A stretch of 64,000 nt of DNA. Source: Axinella damicornis. Lineage: Eukaryota; Porifera; Demospongiae; Axinellida; Axinellidae. A program made the position numbers and the translations under genes. Every line of letters starts with the position of its first letter. Positions within the stretch are counted from its first letter, which is position 1. Shown in pieces: positions 10,418 to 20,292 of the stretch. The stretch covers positions 6,690,208 through 6,754,207 of the forward strand of contig OZ007512.1 of assembly GCA_963931865.1 (NCBI GenBank). The letters are read 5' to 3'. A model generated the notes under the pieces. That model had not been told where the DNA came from, made no database searches, and worked only from the letters and a program-made list of their open reading frames with translations.

Positions 10418-13400
10418 AACAAGTGAGTCTTTAAAAGACTTGATGGGTCTCGGCACGACTTGGTGTCAGCTGGAATCATGCAGAGGACATGGCAGCTGTT
10501 TAACCCTTTATGACTGCAAAACCTGTTAGCTATGAGACTTTCAGCTAGAACCTTCTGGAGGTTCTGTGTGATCATGAGCAAGGGGTGGGTCAGGGTGAGG
10601 AGAGAATGTTCACCCAAAGGGTGAAAGCAGTACGGTCGTGTCTGTGCTTGATGCTTAGTCAGAGCCAGGTGGGTCGTTTTAATTTTAATTCATAAATGGA
10701 CCTAGACAACACCTTGGCCAATTCTTATCTATCTAGCTATATGTACATATAGGGTCATTCCATGTCAAGTCAACACAAAAAAATCATCATCTCTTCCGAT
10801 TTTGACGAAACTTGGTGAGCATGTTAGTTCTATTAAGAAACCACTGCACACCAAATTTCAGCTTCTGAAGTGCTATAGCTTTTCAACTGTAACAAATTTA
10901 ATTTTGGCCTCAGGTGCCCATTTTGGACCGCGTGCCATGACTGAAATACCCATATCTTCTGATGTGATCAACGTAGAGAGTTGCAACAAGGATTTTCTCG
11001 AAGCTCTTGAAAGGCTCTTTCATTTGGCATATAATAATATGATGTTTGATCTAATTAAAGTTCAAAGGTTATGTAATCTGACCTTTGACCTTGGTTCTGG
11101 AAAAACGGAAGTTTTGATTTTTTTCAAACTTTTTTTACAAAGACCTTGAACCTACATGTGTTTATTCACCAAGTTTTAATTTGGGACTACAATGGGAACA
11201 GCAGCTATAGACCAAAATGTAGTAGCATGTGTACGTTTTTTGTATTCATGCTACTACATTTTGGTCTATAGCTGCTGTTCCCATTGTTGTCCCAAATTAA
11301 AACTTGGTGAATAAACACATGTAGGTTCAAGGTCTTTGTAAATAAAGTTGGAATAAAATCAAAACTTGTTTTTCCAGAACCAAGGTCAAAGGTCAGATTA
11401 CAAAACCTTGGTTAATTGAGAGACCACTCCACACTAAATTTCTACTTCCTCAGTCTACAACTGCACTCTTGACCGTAATTGCCTGTTTTTACACCACATG
11501 CCATGCATGACTCAAATAGCTACCTAATGCGATCTGTACAGAGACATTTCTTTAAAGTAGTTGTAATGCACTCTTGTAATCTGACATGTTTACCTTAATG
11601 ATATGTCGAAATCTGACCCTTGACCTTGGTTTTCACTTTGAATATGCGTGGTTAATAAGGCGACACATGCACACGGAGGAGGGTTTGGCTGGCATCAAAC
11701 ATGATTATACAGTACTTGGATTTGTCTGCTGCAACAGTGATTGCAAAAATCTCCACTGCATTATTTCCTGTTGTGACAGCAGACTGAAGTTATATTTTCA
11801 ACCGGCTTCTGAAAGCCCAAAAACAATCTTAAGTACTAGAGGTAGATGGAAAGATGGTATACAGCTGGAAGTGGTCTGATTACTCACCACCTAACTGAGG
11901 AATACAGACTAGCGGCAGCTTTACTCGGTGCATGGGTCTTTAATATTCTTTTCAACCCTGTGCAAGAACCTTTGTGCAAATGGGGATTTGATACTTATAC
12001 GTACTACATACAAGTAATGTATTCAAGATTATAGGCCATGATCATCATTTGGTTGAGAGAAAAAGACTTAGCTAAATACTGCAATTAGCTACCATCTGCA
12101 AGGTTTTTCATCAAAAAAAATGCTTGCAACTGAATTGTGTGATGACCTCGCATAGTGCATGCGCCCTATAGTACTTGTGCAGCTGATCTCCACAGCATCC
12201 AATGGTATATCTCATAGACTAAGTGCGTGAACCTTGCTTGTTGGTGAGAGCCTGAATGAGTCCTACATTAGTAACTTATCCCGACACCTTAATAAGGTTT
12301 CAAGCATGAGTGTAGCTGCATGATTGTGCACGTTCAGGTGGCTAGTGACGAACTAGTCAGAGTAAGGAGCTACACTGGACTCATGCAGATGTAGTGAGTG
12401 AGACAAGCATGTCCGTGAAGAGGGTACTGTCATGTGCTGCACTACGCTAATACGAACGGAGGCGTCATAGAGACTGTCAGACCTCTGCACAACAGGACTG
12501 CCCATGTAGGTGAATATGGGGGCAGTAGCTGAAGCAAGTGAAGCCAGTTACTTGTAAATAAAGCAATTCTACGAAAGGTCGCACATACACACTGACACAG
12601 ACAGCAAGCTGAGCTGCAACTGAAGAGCTATATATGGTTCAGAGATTAATAAAACTAGGCAGGTTAGTAATCATGATGGGTTTTAGACCCATTATCTGTG
12701 TATGCTATGTGCACATAATATTATTTTGTGCACATATTTCGTACATGCTACTACATTTTGGTCTATAGCTGCTGTTCCCATTGTAGTCCCAAATTAAAAC
12801 TTGGTGAATAAACACATGTAGGTTCAAGGTCTTTGTAAAAAAAGTTTGAAAAAAATCAAAACTTCCGTTTTTCCAGAACCAAGGTCAAAGGTCAGATTAC
12901 GTAACCTTTGAACTTTAATTAGATCAAACATCAAATTATTATATGCCAAATGAAAGAGCCTTTCAAGAGCTTCGAGAAAATCCTTGTTGCAACTCTCTAC
13001 GTTGATCACATCAGAAGATATGGGTATTTCAGTCATGGCACGCGGTCCAAAATGGGCACCTGAGGCCAAAATTAAATTTGTTGCAGTTGAAAAGCTATAG
13101 CACTTCAGAAGCTGAAATTTGGTGTGCAGTGGTTTCTTAATAGAACTAACATGCTCACCAAGTTTCGTCAAAATCAGAAGAGGTGAGGATTTTTTTGTGT
13201 TGATTTGACATGGAATGACCCTATATAGATAGAGCTGAGTGTGTGTAGTTAGTATGGATGAGTGAGTATTCATTGTCCTGATTTAGGTGAAGCAGTCTTG
13301 GTAATAAGTGGATTCATGAGCAGCCATGCAAAACCCATAATCACTTTTGAGGATATACTTGCAGGCTATAAATAGGTTTGACACCCTATTAGAGCAGGTT

Positions 13401-14017
13401 GCTGCACTTGCGCGGGCGCATTGCGAAAAGCGACGTACGTACGTACAACATACGTACTCGCACGTACGTACATACGTACGCATCCAGCACTGTGTCTCGG
13501 CACTTCGGTGCCGAGACAAAAATAGGAACAAAATATAAAACAGAATATAAAATTCGTTGTTGCCTCAAGCTGAGAACTTGAACACTTGTCATGTAAGTGG
13601 GTATAATTGAATCAACCATTGAGAAACCTGTCAGTATCCACTTAGGGAAGTCAATGAAATGCTTACTACATAGCTAGTGCTTCAGTGTTCAAAGGGAGCC
13701 AAAATCAACAGGAACATGCGCGGTGCAAGTTGTTGTCTAGGTCCATTTATGAATTAAAACGCCCACCTGGCTCTGACTAAACATCAAGCCCAGACACGAC
13801 CATACTGCTTTCACCCTATGGGTGAACATTCCCACCTCACCCTGACCCACCCCTTGCTCACACAGAACCTCCAAGGATATTGACGCTGACTTAAGCTGAA
13901 AGTCTCATAGCTAACAGGTTTTGCAGTCATAAAGGGTTAAACAGCGGCCATGTCCCCTGCATGATTCTAGCTGAGTCGTGCCGAGACACATCAAGTCTTT
14001 TTAAAGACTCACTTGTT
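10418..14017. mobile_element. Large nested fold-back element, 3.6 kb
   Basis: The outer arms (10418-10710 and 13733-14017) are inverted copies beginning AACAAGTGAGTCTTTAAAAG. Inside them, a second inverted pair of about 470 bp (10755-11240 on the plus strand, 12745-13225 on the minus strand) is nearly identical. A third truncated inverted copy at about 11245-11400 forms a long hairpin with the end of the first. The arms contain frames of 115 and 149 aa that differ at only three residues, but they show no domain and simply mirror the DNA identity. I could not find a clear target-site duplication. It may be a fold-back transposon or an inverted duplication of a non-autonomous repeat. Confidence 0.75.
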
Positions 14018-14417
14018 CAATCAGGTTCAAGTAGCTATCTGCGATGTTTCATTTTGTTTCGTCAATGAGTGGCACCTCCGAGTTGATTCGCTTAGCTGAT
14101 TAGGTATGCATATTCAGGGAAAACATTTTGTTGCTGTGTAGAATATAGTACGTGAGGTACCGGTGGATAGGAAACCTTGGTAGTATACGGGATAGTAAAC
14201 GGATAATTGCTTATCAGTCCTAGTAATGGCTCTTTTAGCTACAATAATATTATGGTCTTCATAACTTCAACTTCAGTACAGACTATGAAGTGCTTTGCAG
14301 CCAAGTTGTAAAGAGGGGTCATTTGCATTTACACAAAAACATAATGGAGTTAATGTCATAGCATGCAGAATCAGGACAATGGAACGGTGCAGTCATATGA
14401 TGACAGTTCAACGACAC
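14018..14417. other. Downstream flank of the Death-domain/kinase pseudogene
   Basis: No coding signal. On the minus strand this is the 3' flank of the locus that ends at 14418. No obvious AATAAA was identified with confidence. Confidence 0.4.
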
Positions 14418-14707
14418 CTACAAACCTAATGCACTCTTAACCTGTTCAGCGAGCTCTTCTTGTTCTGAGTCAATCAACAGTTCGATCAGGTTTCCACATG
14501 TGGCATCCGGACTGTCCAGCCAAAGCGTGAACATCTCCTGACAGCAGATGACTGGACCACTCTGTGCGTGTGCTGCTTCAATGCACCGAACCTCTTGCCC
14601 CCTGGGATCAAGGTCGAGGAGTAGCCCAAACTGCTTCCAGTCTGGAGCGATGGCCTTGACAATCTCAATCTTTTTCCCTATAGAGGTCTTGAGCCTCAAT
14701 AGCTGGG
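14418..14707 (-). pseudogene. Last exon: C-terminal Death domain
   Basis: The acceptor AG is at 14708-14709, and the phase-1 entry joins the preceding ACTG end to give Ala. The intact frame reads IGKKIEIVKAIAPDWKQFGL, then CIEAAHAQSG, CCQEMFTLWLDSPDATCGNL and IELLIDSEQEELAEQVKSAL before the stop. The pattern WxxFGxxL, then WLxSPxATxxNLIELL and ELAEQVKxALG, is typical of the Death fold, which pairs with other Death domains in receptor-proximal complexes. This exon itself is unbroken. Confidence 0.85.
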
Positions 14708-14765
14708 CTATCCTGGGTTTTGAGTTTGCGAAAACAAGAACACAAAATCCGATGCAGTCAATACA

Positions 14766-14842
14766 TAGCCTCGTTCCTAGCCCCCTCCCAGCTTCCCGCC
14801 GCTACGGTACTGCAACTGATGAAAAGCTGGGCAGGGAGGCTA
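14766..14842. mobile_element. Small TAGCCTCG-ended element in an intron
   Basis: Ends TAGCCTCGTT ... AGGGAGGCTA are inverted, with inner arms 'agctt' and 'aagctgg'. It sits in the last intron of the kinase pseudogene. A duplication is not clear (gtcaataca versus tcagatgca). Confidence 0.6.
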
Positions 14843-14915
14843 TCAGATGCACAGCTGTAGGACATCTTATTTACACACTATTGGATGTGTCAGTGATACA
14901 CACAGTCATGCTTAC

Positions 14916-15030
14916 CAGTGGTGAATGCTCCACTGGGACTGGGTCTGTTTGGCAGTGGATGGCTAGGGGCATCAGATAGAGGTGTGTCTTCATTCAGCAT
15001 CACCGAGATCTCTTCAAAACTTGGTCTGGC
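14916..15030 (-). pseudogene. Kinase C-lobe end and linker exon
   Basis: The exon is bounded by a ctccag acceptor and a GTAAGC donor, with phase 0 entry and phase 1 exit. It reads ARPSFEEISVMLNEDTPLSD and then a Pro/Ser-rich linker. Joined to the previous exon it completes the subdomain XI signature RCWHMEAK-ARPSFEEI. Confidence 0.85.
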
Positions 15031-15123
15031 CTGGAGTTAAGCATCGATATCACCATAATGATTGACATGCATTCGCACACACACGGATTATAATGACCAC
15101 ATAGATTCTTTAAACTTGCATAC

Positions 15124-15198
15124 CTTTGCCTCCATATGCCAGCAGCGATTCAATAGTTTCGCTAAATACCACTCGCACGTCTTAGGAATGGGTGGTCG
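15124..15198 (-). pseudogene. Kinase subdomain XI exon
   Basis: This 75-nt, phase 0/0 exon reads RPPIPKTCEWYLAKLLNRCW followed by HMEAK and ends at a GTATGC donor. The RPPIP ... RCW motif is characteristic of tyrosine-kinase and tyrosine-kinase-like C-lobes. No lesion is seen in this exon. Confidence 0.85.
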
Positions 15199-15341
15199 CT
15201 ATAGCAACAGAAACACAAGGAAATACAAACATCAACAAGAAATGTTCATCTAAGACATATCCTCAAATTCGCATCTAGTTCAGTGCTCAAAGTCTGAGTG
15301 ATCAAAGGAATATTTAATAAACTTCAATGGCCATGTTCTGT

Positions 15342-15695
15342 TAGCCTCGGTCCCAGGCTCTCTCCTCAAAAAAACGGGGCGAGCTGGTCCGGCAAACAAA
15401 CCACAGTGAACAGTGAGATCAGACCAGTGGCCCTCTCACACACCCTGTCAACTGCCTTTCGCCAACCATTGAGAGGTACTCTGTCCCGGAGCGTTCAGTT
15501 CTGAGTCTACAATTCGTGCATTAGCACGGCAGTGAAGGTAAACGCCTACAAAATATTCACGTGTTCACATGGTTTTGTTCTGCAATCTGATTGGTTCCGC
15601 CAGATCCAGGCGCCGGAAGTCAACAGGTTTTCACGTGAATGTTATCAGGTGCTCTCCTCCCCCGGTTTTGAGGAGAGAGCCTGGGAGCGAGGCTA
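15342..15695. mobile_element. TAGCCTCG-ended MITE with 9-bp duplication, 354 bp
   Basis: The terminal inverted repeats start TAGCCTCGGTCCCAGGCTCT and extend about 30 bp. The flanks carry the perfect 9-bp direct repeat ATGTTCTGT at 15333-15341 and 15696-15704. It is inserted in a kinase intron between 15198 and 15870. No transposase frame is present, so it is non-autonomous. Confidence 0.92.
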
Positions 15696-15869
15696 ATGTT
15701 CTGTATGCAGCTGTAGCTAGCAATAAAGGAGACTCTTTTGAGGTCTGACAGAGTGGAAAAGGATGAAAGCAGTGTGAAATGATGCCATTTGCTGTTCAAA
15801 AAGTCCGTAGTCCAGGCAATAATTCAGTCCAGCGATTAGAGACACCCCTGGAGGTAGCTACTAGTATAC

Positions 15870-16009
15870 CTTTCCTTCCATAACTTCATTCATCACTAAA
15901 AATGGAGGGATACATCAGAGAATGGCTGTTGCAGAGTCACAAGCTCCCAGAGGAAAATTCCATAGGAATAGATGTCACATGACTTAGAGACTGGGCTTCT
16001 TTTCATCAT
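15870..16009 (-). pseudogene. Kinase subdomain VIII-X exon with 1-nt deletion
   Basis: After a tttctttcag acceptor the frame reads SKSCDIYSYGIFLWELVTLQ and QPFSDVS. It then loses frame, resuming FLVMNEVMEGK up to a GTATAC donor. The exon is 140 nt, whereas 141 nt (phase 0/0) would restore the reading, so one base is missing near 15900. DIYSYGIFLWELVT is the conserved F-helix region. Confidence 0.85.
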
Positions 16010-16241
16010 CTGAAAGAAAATGGGCAAAGAGACTCTCAAGTCGTCTGTAGAATAAGCCATTAGCGTAAACCCTTTGCTCATAAGAACGGTATGGAGCAGA
16101 AAGCACTGCTGAATCTGACGACCACACAACCATTATTTGTGTGCTTGCTCAGTTTGGTCACACCTGTAACCTCACAAGGAATTCTGTTAGTCTGGGTCCT
16201 CAACAACCAGTCTCTTTGGCCAAAGACTGTTCGGGTATATT

Positions 16242-16445
16242 ACTGTGAACTAAAAATTAGTTAGCAGTCTTTGTCTGCACAAACTTCATCAACATACAAT
16301 GCGACGTTTCGATCCCAAAGGATCTTCGTCAGGCAAGTATAGCAAAGTGCTTGCCTGACGAAGATCCCTCGGGATCGAAACGTCGCATTGTATGTTGATG
16401 AAGTTTGTACAGACAAAGACTGCTAACTAATTTTTAGTTCACAGT
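16242..16445. repeat. 204-bp hairpin (inverted repeat) in an intron
   Basis: Arms of about 90-100 bp (ACTGTGAACTAAAAATTAGT onward) are nearly perfectly inverted around a short loop near 16336-16350. The arms contain the 'gatcgaaacgtcgcattg' motif. It lies in the kinase-pseudogene intron between the DFG exon and the next. Confidence 0.9.
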
Positions 16446-16625
16446 AGCTACTAGCTACATATACAAGGGCATATGAGAAACAACACCAGCATGATCGTCA
16501 GAGCAACTGGAAGCTATCGCTGTCCTTAACTAGCTGTATAGGCTCACAACTGATAGTTCCACGAAGCCACGTATAATGCATGAGCTATTGATAAACGTTA
16601 TAGCTTAGTGCTTATTTCCGCCCAC

Positions 16626-16712
16626 CTCTGGGGCCATCCAGGCATAAGTTCCAATGGCTGTTGTTTGCTTTGCTATGTGTTCCAGTCTCCGAGCTGAACT
16701 GAGGTCGCAGAT
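16626..16712 (-). pseudogene. Kinase activation-loop exon (DFG position, APE)
   Basis: Taken from the most proximal ttcag acceptor, this 87-nt phase 0/0 exon reads ICDLSSARRLEH, a middle segment, then TAIGTYAWMAPE, and ends at a GTGGGC donor. It joins the upstream VLVRSDLNAK exon to give NAK-ICDLSSARR, where ICDFGSARR would be canonical. The Mg-binding DFG is DLS here and DLG in the repeat units next to it. The acceptor and first 19 nt have been amplified into the adjacent minisatellite. Confidence 0.85.
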
Positions 16713-16926
16713 CTGAACAGAGGTCGCAGATCTGAACCGAGGTGGCAGATCTGAACCGAGGTCGCAGATCTGAACCGAGGTCGCAGATCTGAACCGAGGT
16801 CGCAGATCTGAACCGAGGTCGCAGATCTGAACCGAGGTCGCAGATCTGAACCAAGGTCGCAGATCTGAACCGAGGTCGCAGATCTGAACCGAGGTCGCAG
16901 ATCTGAACCGAGGTCGCAGATCTGAA
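16701..16926. repeat. 19-bp minisatellite built on a splice acceptor and DFG codons, 12 copies
   Basis: Twelve 'cagatct' units of 19 bp (GAGGTCGCAGATCTGAACC on the plus strand). Read on the minus strand each unit is TTCAG followed by ATCTGCGACCTCGG, which is the 3' splice site and the first codons (ICDLG) of the kinase activation-loop exon. The unit length equals the distance between the intron-terminal TTCAG and a TTCAG inside the exon (the Gly-Ser-Ala codons), so slippage or recombination at this microhomology explains its birth. Since 19 is not a multiple of 3, all frames stay open and give a spurious 19-residue repeat frame. Confidence 0.93.
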
Positions 16927-17060
16927 ACACAGTATTTGATAGCTTATGCAAGGACATACGTTCAAGCATTGAATGGAGTGTACAGCTATTCTAATAGGTT
17001 TCCATTCATTATTACTGTTGCTATCTAACACTTTACTGAGGTATGCATCACATACGTTCT

Positions 17061-17357
17061 CATGATACAGCTAGTACACCTGATGCCTAGGAGACCACAT
17101 GATACAGCTAGTACACCTGCTGCCTAGGAGACCACATGATACAGCTAGTACACCTACTGCCTAGGAGACCACATGATACAGCTAGTACACCTGCTGCCTA
17201 GGAGACCACATGATACAGCTAGTACACCTGCTGCCTAGGAGACCACATGATACAGCTAGTACACCTGCTGCCTAGGAGACCACATGATACAGCTAGTACA
17301 CCTGCTGCCTAGGAGATCACATGATACAGCCAGTACACCTGCTGCCTAGGAGACCAC
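17061..17357. repeat. 37-bp minisatellite, eight units
   Basis: Unit CATGATACAGCTAGTACACC + tgctgcctaggagacca, with a 37-bp period and very low divergence between copies. It lies in a kinase-pseudogene intron. Confidence 0.95.
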
Positions 17358-17516
17358 ATGTGTGGCTTCCTGCCAAATCTGACCCTCAACTGAATGCTTT
17401 CTCTGGGACTGATGCCTACTGTCAGCCACAAGCTGAACAAAGATCTACTTTGTTTAGGGAGGTCAGTAAAAGTGTTCAGCCGTGTACGTAGCTTGTAAAC
17501 TCATCTGACAGTGTAT

Positions 17517-17861
17517 TAGAGCTGCAACAATATATCGGCATGTCGATATATCGCAATACTGACAGTCACAATATGATATGAATACATCCTATTACAGTAT
17601 CGATATATCGAAATATCGTGATATATCATTATATCGACTTTAAAATTTCAATACCCATCCAAAACGGCATCACTTGTTTGTTTGCAATAAGTAAACATGA
17701 AGTTGTAATGACAGTAACGACCTCTTTCATACATTCCTCACTCTGACCTGTCCTTCAGCTTAACATAATTATGTTGATGTATCGCAATACGTCAATATAT
17801 TATCGCAATACATCAGGTGCAATATATCGATACAGCAAAACACAATATCGCTGCAGCTCTA
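17517..17861. mobile_element. hAT-type MITE, 345 bp, 8-bp duplication
   Basis: The ends TAGAGCTGCAACA and TGCAGCTCTA are inverted, and both sides carry CAGTGTAT (17509-17516 and 17862-17869). The interior is rich in atatcgatatatcg. An 8-bp duplication with a GAGCTGCAAC-like end fits hAT non-autonomous elements. It lies in an intron. Confidence 0.8.
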
Positions 17862-17953
17862 CAGTGTATTCAGTGATTAGTTGTGATCAGCTTTGGGACT
17901 GCATGGCACCAACGCAGAATGTATCCATTACACAATTATCATTATTTGCATAC

Positions 17954-17982
17954 CTTGGCGTTCAGGTCGGATCTAACAAGGA
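17954..17982 (-). pseudogene. Short kinase exon (beta 7-8)
   Basis: A 29-nt exon between a gtgtag acceptor and a GTATGC donor. The phase-1 G of the previous exon completes Val, giving VLVRSDLNAK, which follows HxDLKSSN in the kinase fold. No lesion is seen. Confidence 0.75.
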
Positions 17983-18108
17983 CTACACGGGAAGATGGAG
18001 ATATGCAATGTGAATTCTTAAGGACATCGATAAGGATACGTACCCACCACGGCCAGTCACATGTAGATACTATTTAGCTAGTGCTGAGACATAAACTTCG
18101 TAAATACC

Positions 18109-18229
18109 TAGCCTCTTTCACCACAGCATTTGTCGCTTGCAGTACGTACTGTATACTAACGCATCAGTTACCGTACTGCAAGCGACAAACAGTGAGGTGC
18201 ATGAGAAGGCCTGCATGGGAATGAGGCTA
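18109..18229. mobile_element. TAGCCTC-ended element beside a splice donor
   Basis: Ends TAGCCTCTTT ... GAATGAGGCTA, inner arms 'tttgtcgcttgcagtacg' and its complement. The flanks GTAAATACC and GCATATACC match at 7 of 9 positions. The right flank overlaps the donor of the HRD exon at 18236-18238, so the insertion occurred within a few bases of that splice site. Confidence 0.75.
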
Positions 18230-18237
18230 GCATATAC

Positions 18238-18295
18238 CATTGCTTGACTTCAGATCTCAATGGATAATATTCTCGGCTGAAAAGATAGATCATTC
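18238..18295 (-). pseudogene. Catalytic-loop exon with stop in HRD
   Basis: The acceptor ttgttcttcacag and donor GTATAT bound 58 nt. Reading in phase with the previous exon gives GMIYLFS, an extra C, then ENIIH-stop-DLKSSN. The family pattern is YLHSxxIIHRDLKSSN, so the HRD arginine codon has become TGA (a CGA to TGA change is the simplest explanation) and one base is inserted just upstream. Either change would abolish kinase activity. Confidence 0.82.
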
Positions 18296-18445
18296 CTGTG
18301 AAGAACAAAGTGAAATTCAATCATTTACCACATCACGGTTACCACTGTTGCAGGCCAACCCTAACGTACTGCATTCTAAGGCTACATGTCACAAGCCATT
18401 CACTATCAACAGCTATGATCTGACACCCCCCACTCTAGTACGTAC

Positions 18446-18544
18446 CTTCCACCACCTCCTTTGCCCACAGTAACCTCTGAGGTAGTGAGGATCGTTTGTA
18501 CTCCTTGTGGATGTAGTCATAGATGGAACCATTTTCAGCAAACT
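18446..18544 (-). pseudogene. Kinase hinge / D-helix exon
   Basis: A 99-nt, phase 1/1 exon with a ccttgcag acceptor and GTACGT donor. It reads (E)FAENGSIYDYIHKEYKRSSL and PQRLLWAKEVVE, the hinge to helix E segment of a tyrosine-kinase-like domain. No lesion is seen. Confidence 0.85.
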
Positions 18545-18830
18545 CTGCAAGGAATTTCACTGAAGAGATAAGCTAGCCAGTAGCTACAATAGCAGCGAAC
18601 ACTCGTGGTGCACGGCCATGGGTATGTCTTGACTACATGGCTATGTGTGTAATGGTCATTGTAATTCCTAGCAGTTTTAATTATATAATTATGCTCAAAG
18701 CACTAGAAATATAAGGCACCATACGCATATATACTATCAAGCATGGAACTGTGCAAGCATTCCTATTGTGGGATGAGGAAATTTGCTCACATCAGCTCAA
18801 CGGCTTAAGCCTAGCTGGCGATCGGCAAAC

Positions 18831-18918
18831 CTGTGACAATGTAGTGCAGGTTCCTCTCTTCGACAACTCCATAGCATTTGATGATGGAGGGATGATCCAG
18901 TGAGCTGAGGATTCCAGC
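18831..18918 (-). pseudogene. Kinase alpha-C to beta-5 exon
   Basis: Reads AGILSSLDHPSIIKCYGVVE and ERNLHYIVT up to a GTTTGC donor, phase 0 in and phase 1 out. The HPSIIKCYGVV motif is the beta-4 strand. The helix-C position usually written EVEIL is EAGIL here, so the Lys-pairing glutamate may already be lost (GAA to GGA). Confidence 0.82.
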
Positions 18919-19004
18919 CTAGACAGAGGTAGTGTGGTAAACCATAGCGCACTAGCCAACTGAGTAATGGTGAGCACATGTAAATTGATTTTCAGCAAGT
19001 TTCA

Positions 19005-19215
19005 TTATATACACCTATGTACGTACTTAAAGGGAGAGATCATCTCTCTGTTTTCACCTGGTATAAGTGTCATGCACCATGTATAAGTGTTTATGTTGGC
19101 ATAATAGTTCACACTTCCACAATACATAGTTAGGCATTCTCCATTGAACCTCAGAGTCGTTATAGATGTCTGAATCAACTGGAAATGCTCTGATTTCAGC
19201 ATTCCGATTAAACCT
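19005..19215 (-). other. Possible decoy or relic kinase-like exon
   Basis: A minus-strand frame LKSEHFQLIQTSITTLRFNG resembles a degenerate alpha-C/beta-4 segment, between the VAIK exon and the intact 18831-18918 exon. It may be a decayed duplicate exon; it may also be chance. Confidence 0.2.
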
Positions 19216-19293
19216 ATACGACATAGTAGAATCTTTGCGAGCCTTCCCTGTTATACTATCTATGCTAGTTGCTATGACAACACGGTAGCTTAC

Positions 19294-19457
19294 CTCTCTT
19301 TCATCAAATTCTATCAAGGTCTTGATGGCCACAATCTTTTTCCTAGATATCCATCGTCCCTTTGACACTGCTCCGTATATCCGCCAGCTCCGACCTTCTC
19401 CATGAACTCCAGGTCAGAATAGTGTTCCACCCAACCTTTGATCTCGCTCTGACCTCC
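19294..19457 (-). pseudogene. Kinase N-lobe exon: Gly loop and VAIK
   Basis: Begins after acattacag, reads GGQSEIKGWVEHYSDLEFME and KVGAGGY, then breaks because two extra bases (TA) follow GGATA near 19375-19381. It resumes in another frame as GAVSKGRWISRKKIVAIKTL and IEFDERE, ending at a GTAAGC donor. The Gly-rich loop and the VAIK lysine are recognisable. Entry phase is also off by one relative to the preceding Death exon. Confidence 0.82.
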
Positions 19458-19563
19458 CTGTAATGTCAGACATAGCTACACCAGGGAAGGTTTTGTATTG
19501 CAATGACATCATCTACTCGGGTATTGTATAACATGAAAATAGTCACACGATTTACTTCCGTAC

Positions 19564-19822
19564 CTTTGATGTATTTGGCGGTGACTTCATCTGCCAACTT
19601 GTACAGCTTCATGTTCTTCAGTGTCTCCGCAACCACCTTCCATGAAGCGGTGGGGGATCTCACATAGTGGTTGATGATAGACTTCATTTTCTGCCTGGTA
19701 CAGCCTTCGGGTCTCCTCTCGCTTAGAGTATGGCACACCAAACCTGAAGCGCATATCGTCCCAGCGGTCTTCTTCCCCCTTCACCACCACCATGAGGTTG
19801 TCAGTGGTGAGGGTGGGGTCAG
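19564..19822 (-). pseudogene. Third Death-like module, frameshifted
   Basis: The frame starts DPTLTTDNLMVVVKGEEDRWD and DMRFRFGVPYSKREETRRLY, then shifts near 19690-19700 into KMKSIINHYVRSPTASWKVV and AETLKNMKLYKLADEV before a GTACGG donor. It aligns with the two upstream modules (TLTVEN ... W ... GVPxSKxxE ... SPxASW ... LADE). The usual ccctcag acceptor is here cacccag, offset by three bases. Confidence 0.75.
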
Positions 19823-20292
19823 CTGGGTGGGAGACAACACAATATGCATCTCAAAATGGATACCTCAGAGTCTTCAGTGTCAGTATAGTATGAAAACTAG
19901 CTACTGATCAAGTTTCCATTTTATGCTCACCATTTCCCTATCAATTTCTCTTATGTTGCTGATGGGATTTGCAAGTAGCTACCATTCTTCTGTAGCTATA
20001 GTGCAATGCAAACCTTGTACTATGAGCTATCCGCAACTCACAAAACAACAGCATAGCTACATCATTGGAACTGTGTTCTATACGAGCCAATTGTAGCTAG
20101 TGAATTTAGTGCATGCACTGTCCAGGGACAAGTTGTGTATTATGATCAAAGTGACGAAACTAGCCATGCTGTAATTTGACCAGTTCTCCTTCCAATGAGT
20201 TGAGAAGCAATGTGTTTCTGCAGATTTAGTGCTGTCCAGGAGTTCAGTAACGCTGCAGTGGAATGCAGTTTATTGACAAGAAATGTACATAC

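Noticed and set aside
10802..11149. 115-codon frame that recurs as a 149-codon frame at 12824-13273.
   Set aside because: Both lie in inverted arms of one repeat. Their conservation follows from DNA identity, the few changes are all amino-acid changing, and no domain is visible.
16612..17031. 139-codon minus-strand frame with a 19-residue repeat (FRSATSVQICDLGSDLRPR).
   Set aside because: It is the three-frame reading of the 19-bp minisatellite. The true coding part is only the 87-nt exon at its downstream edge.
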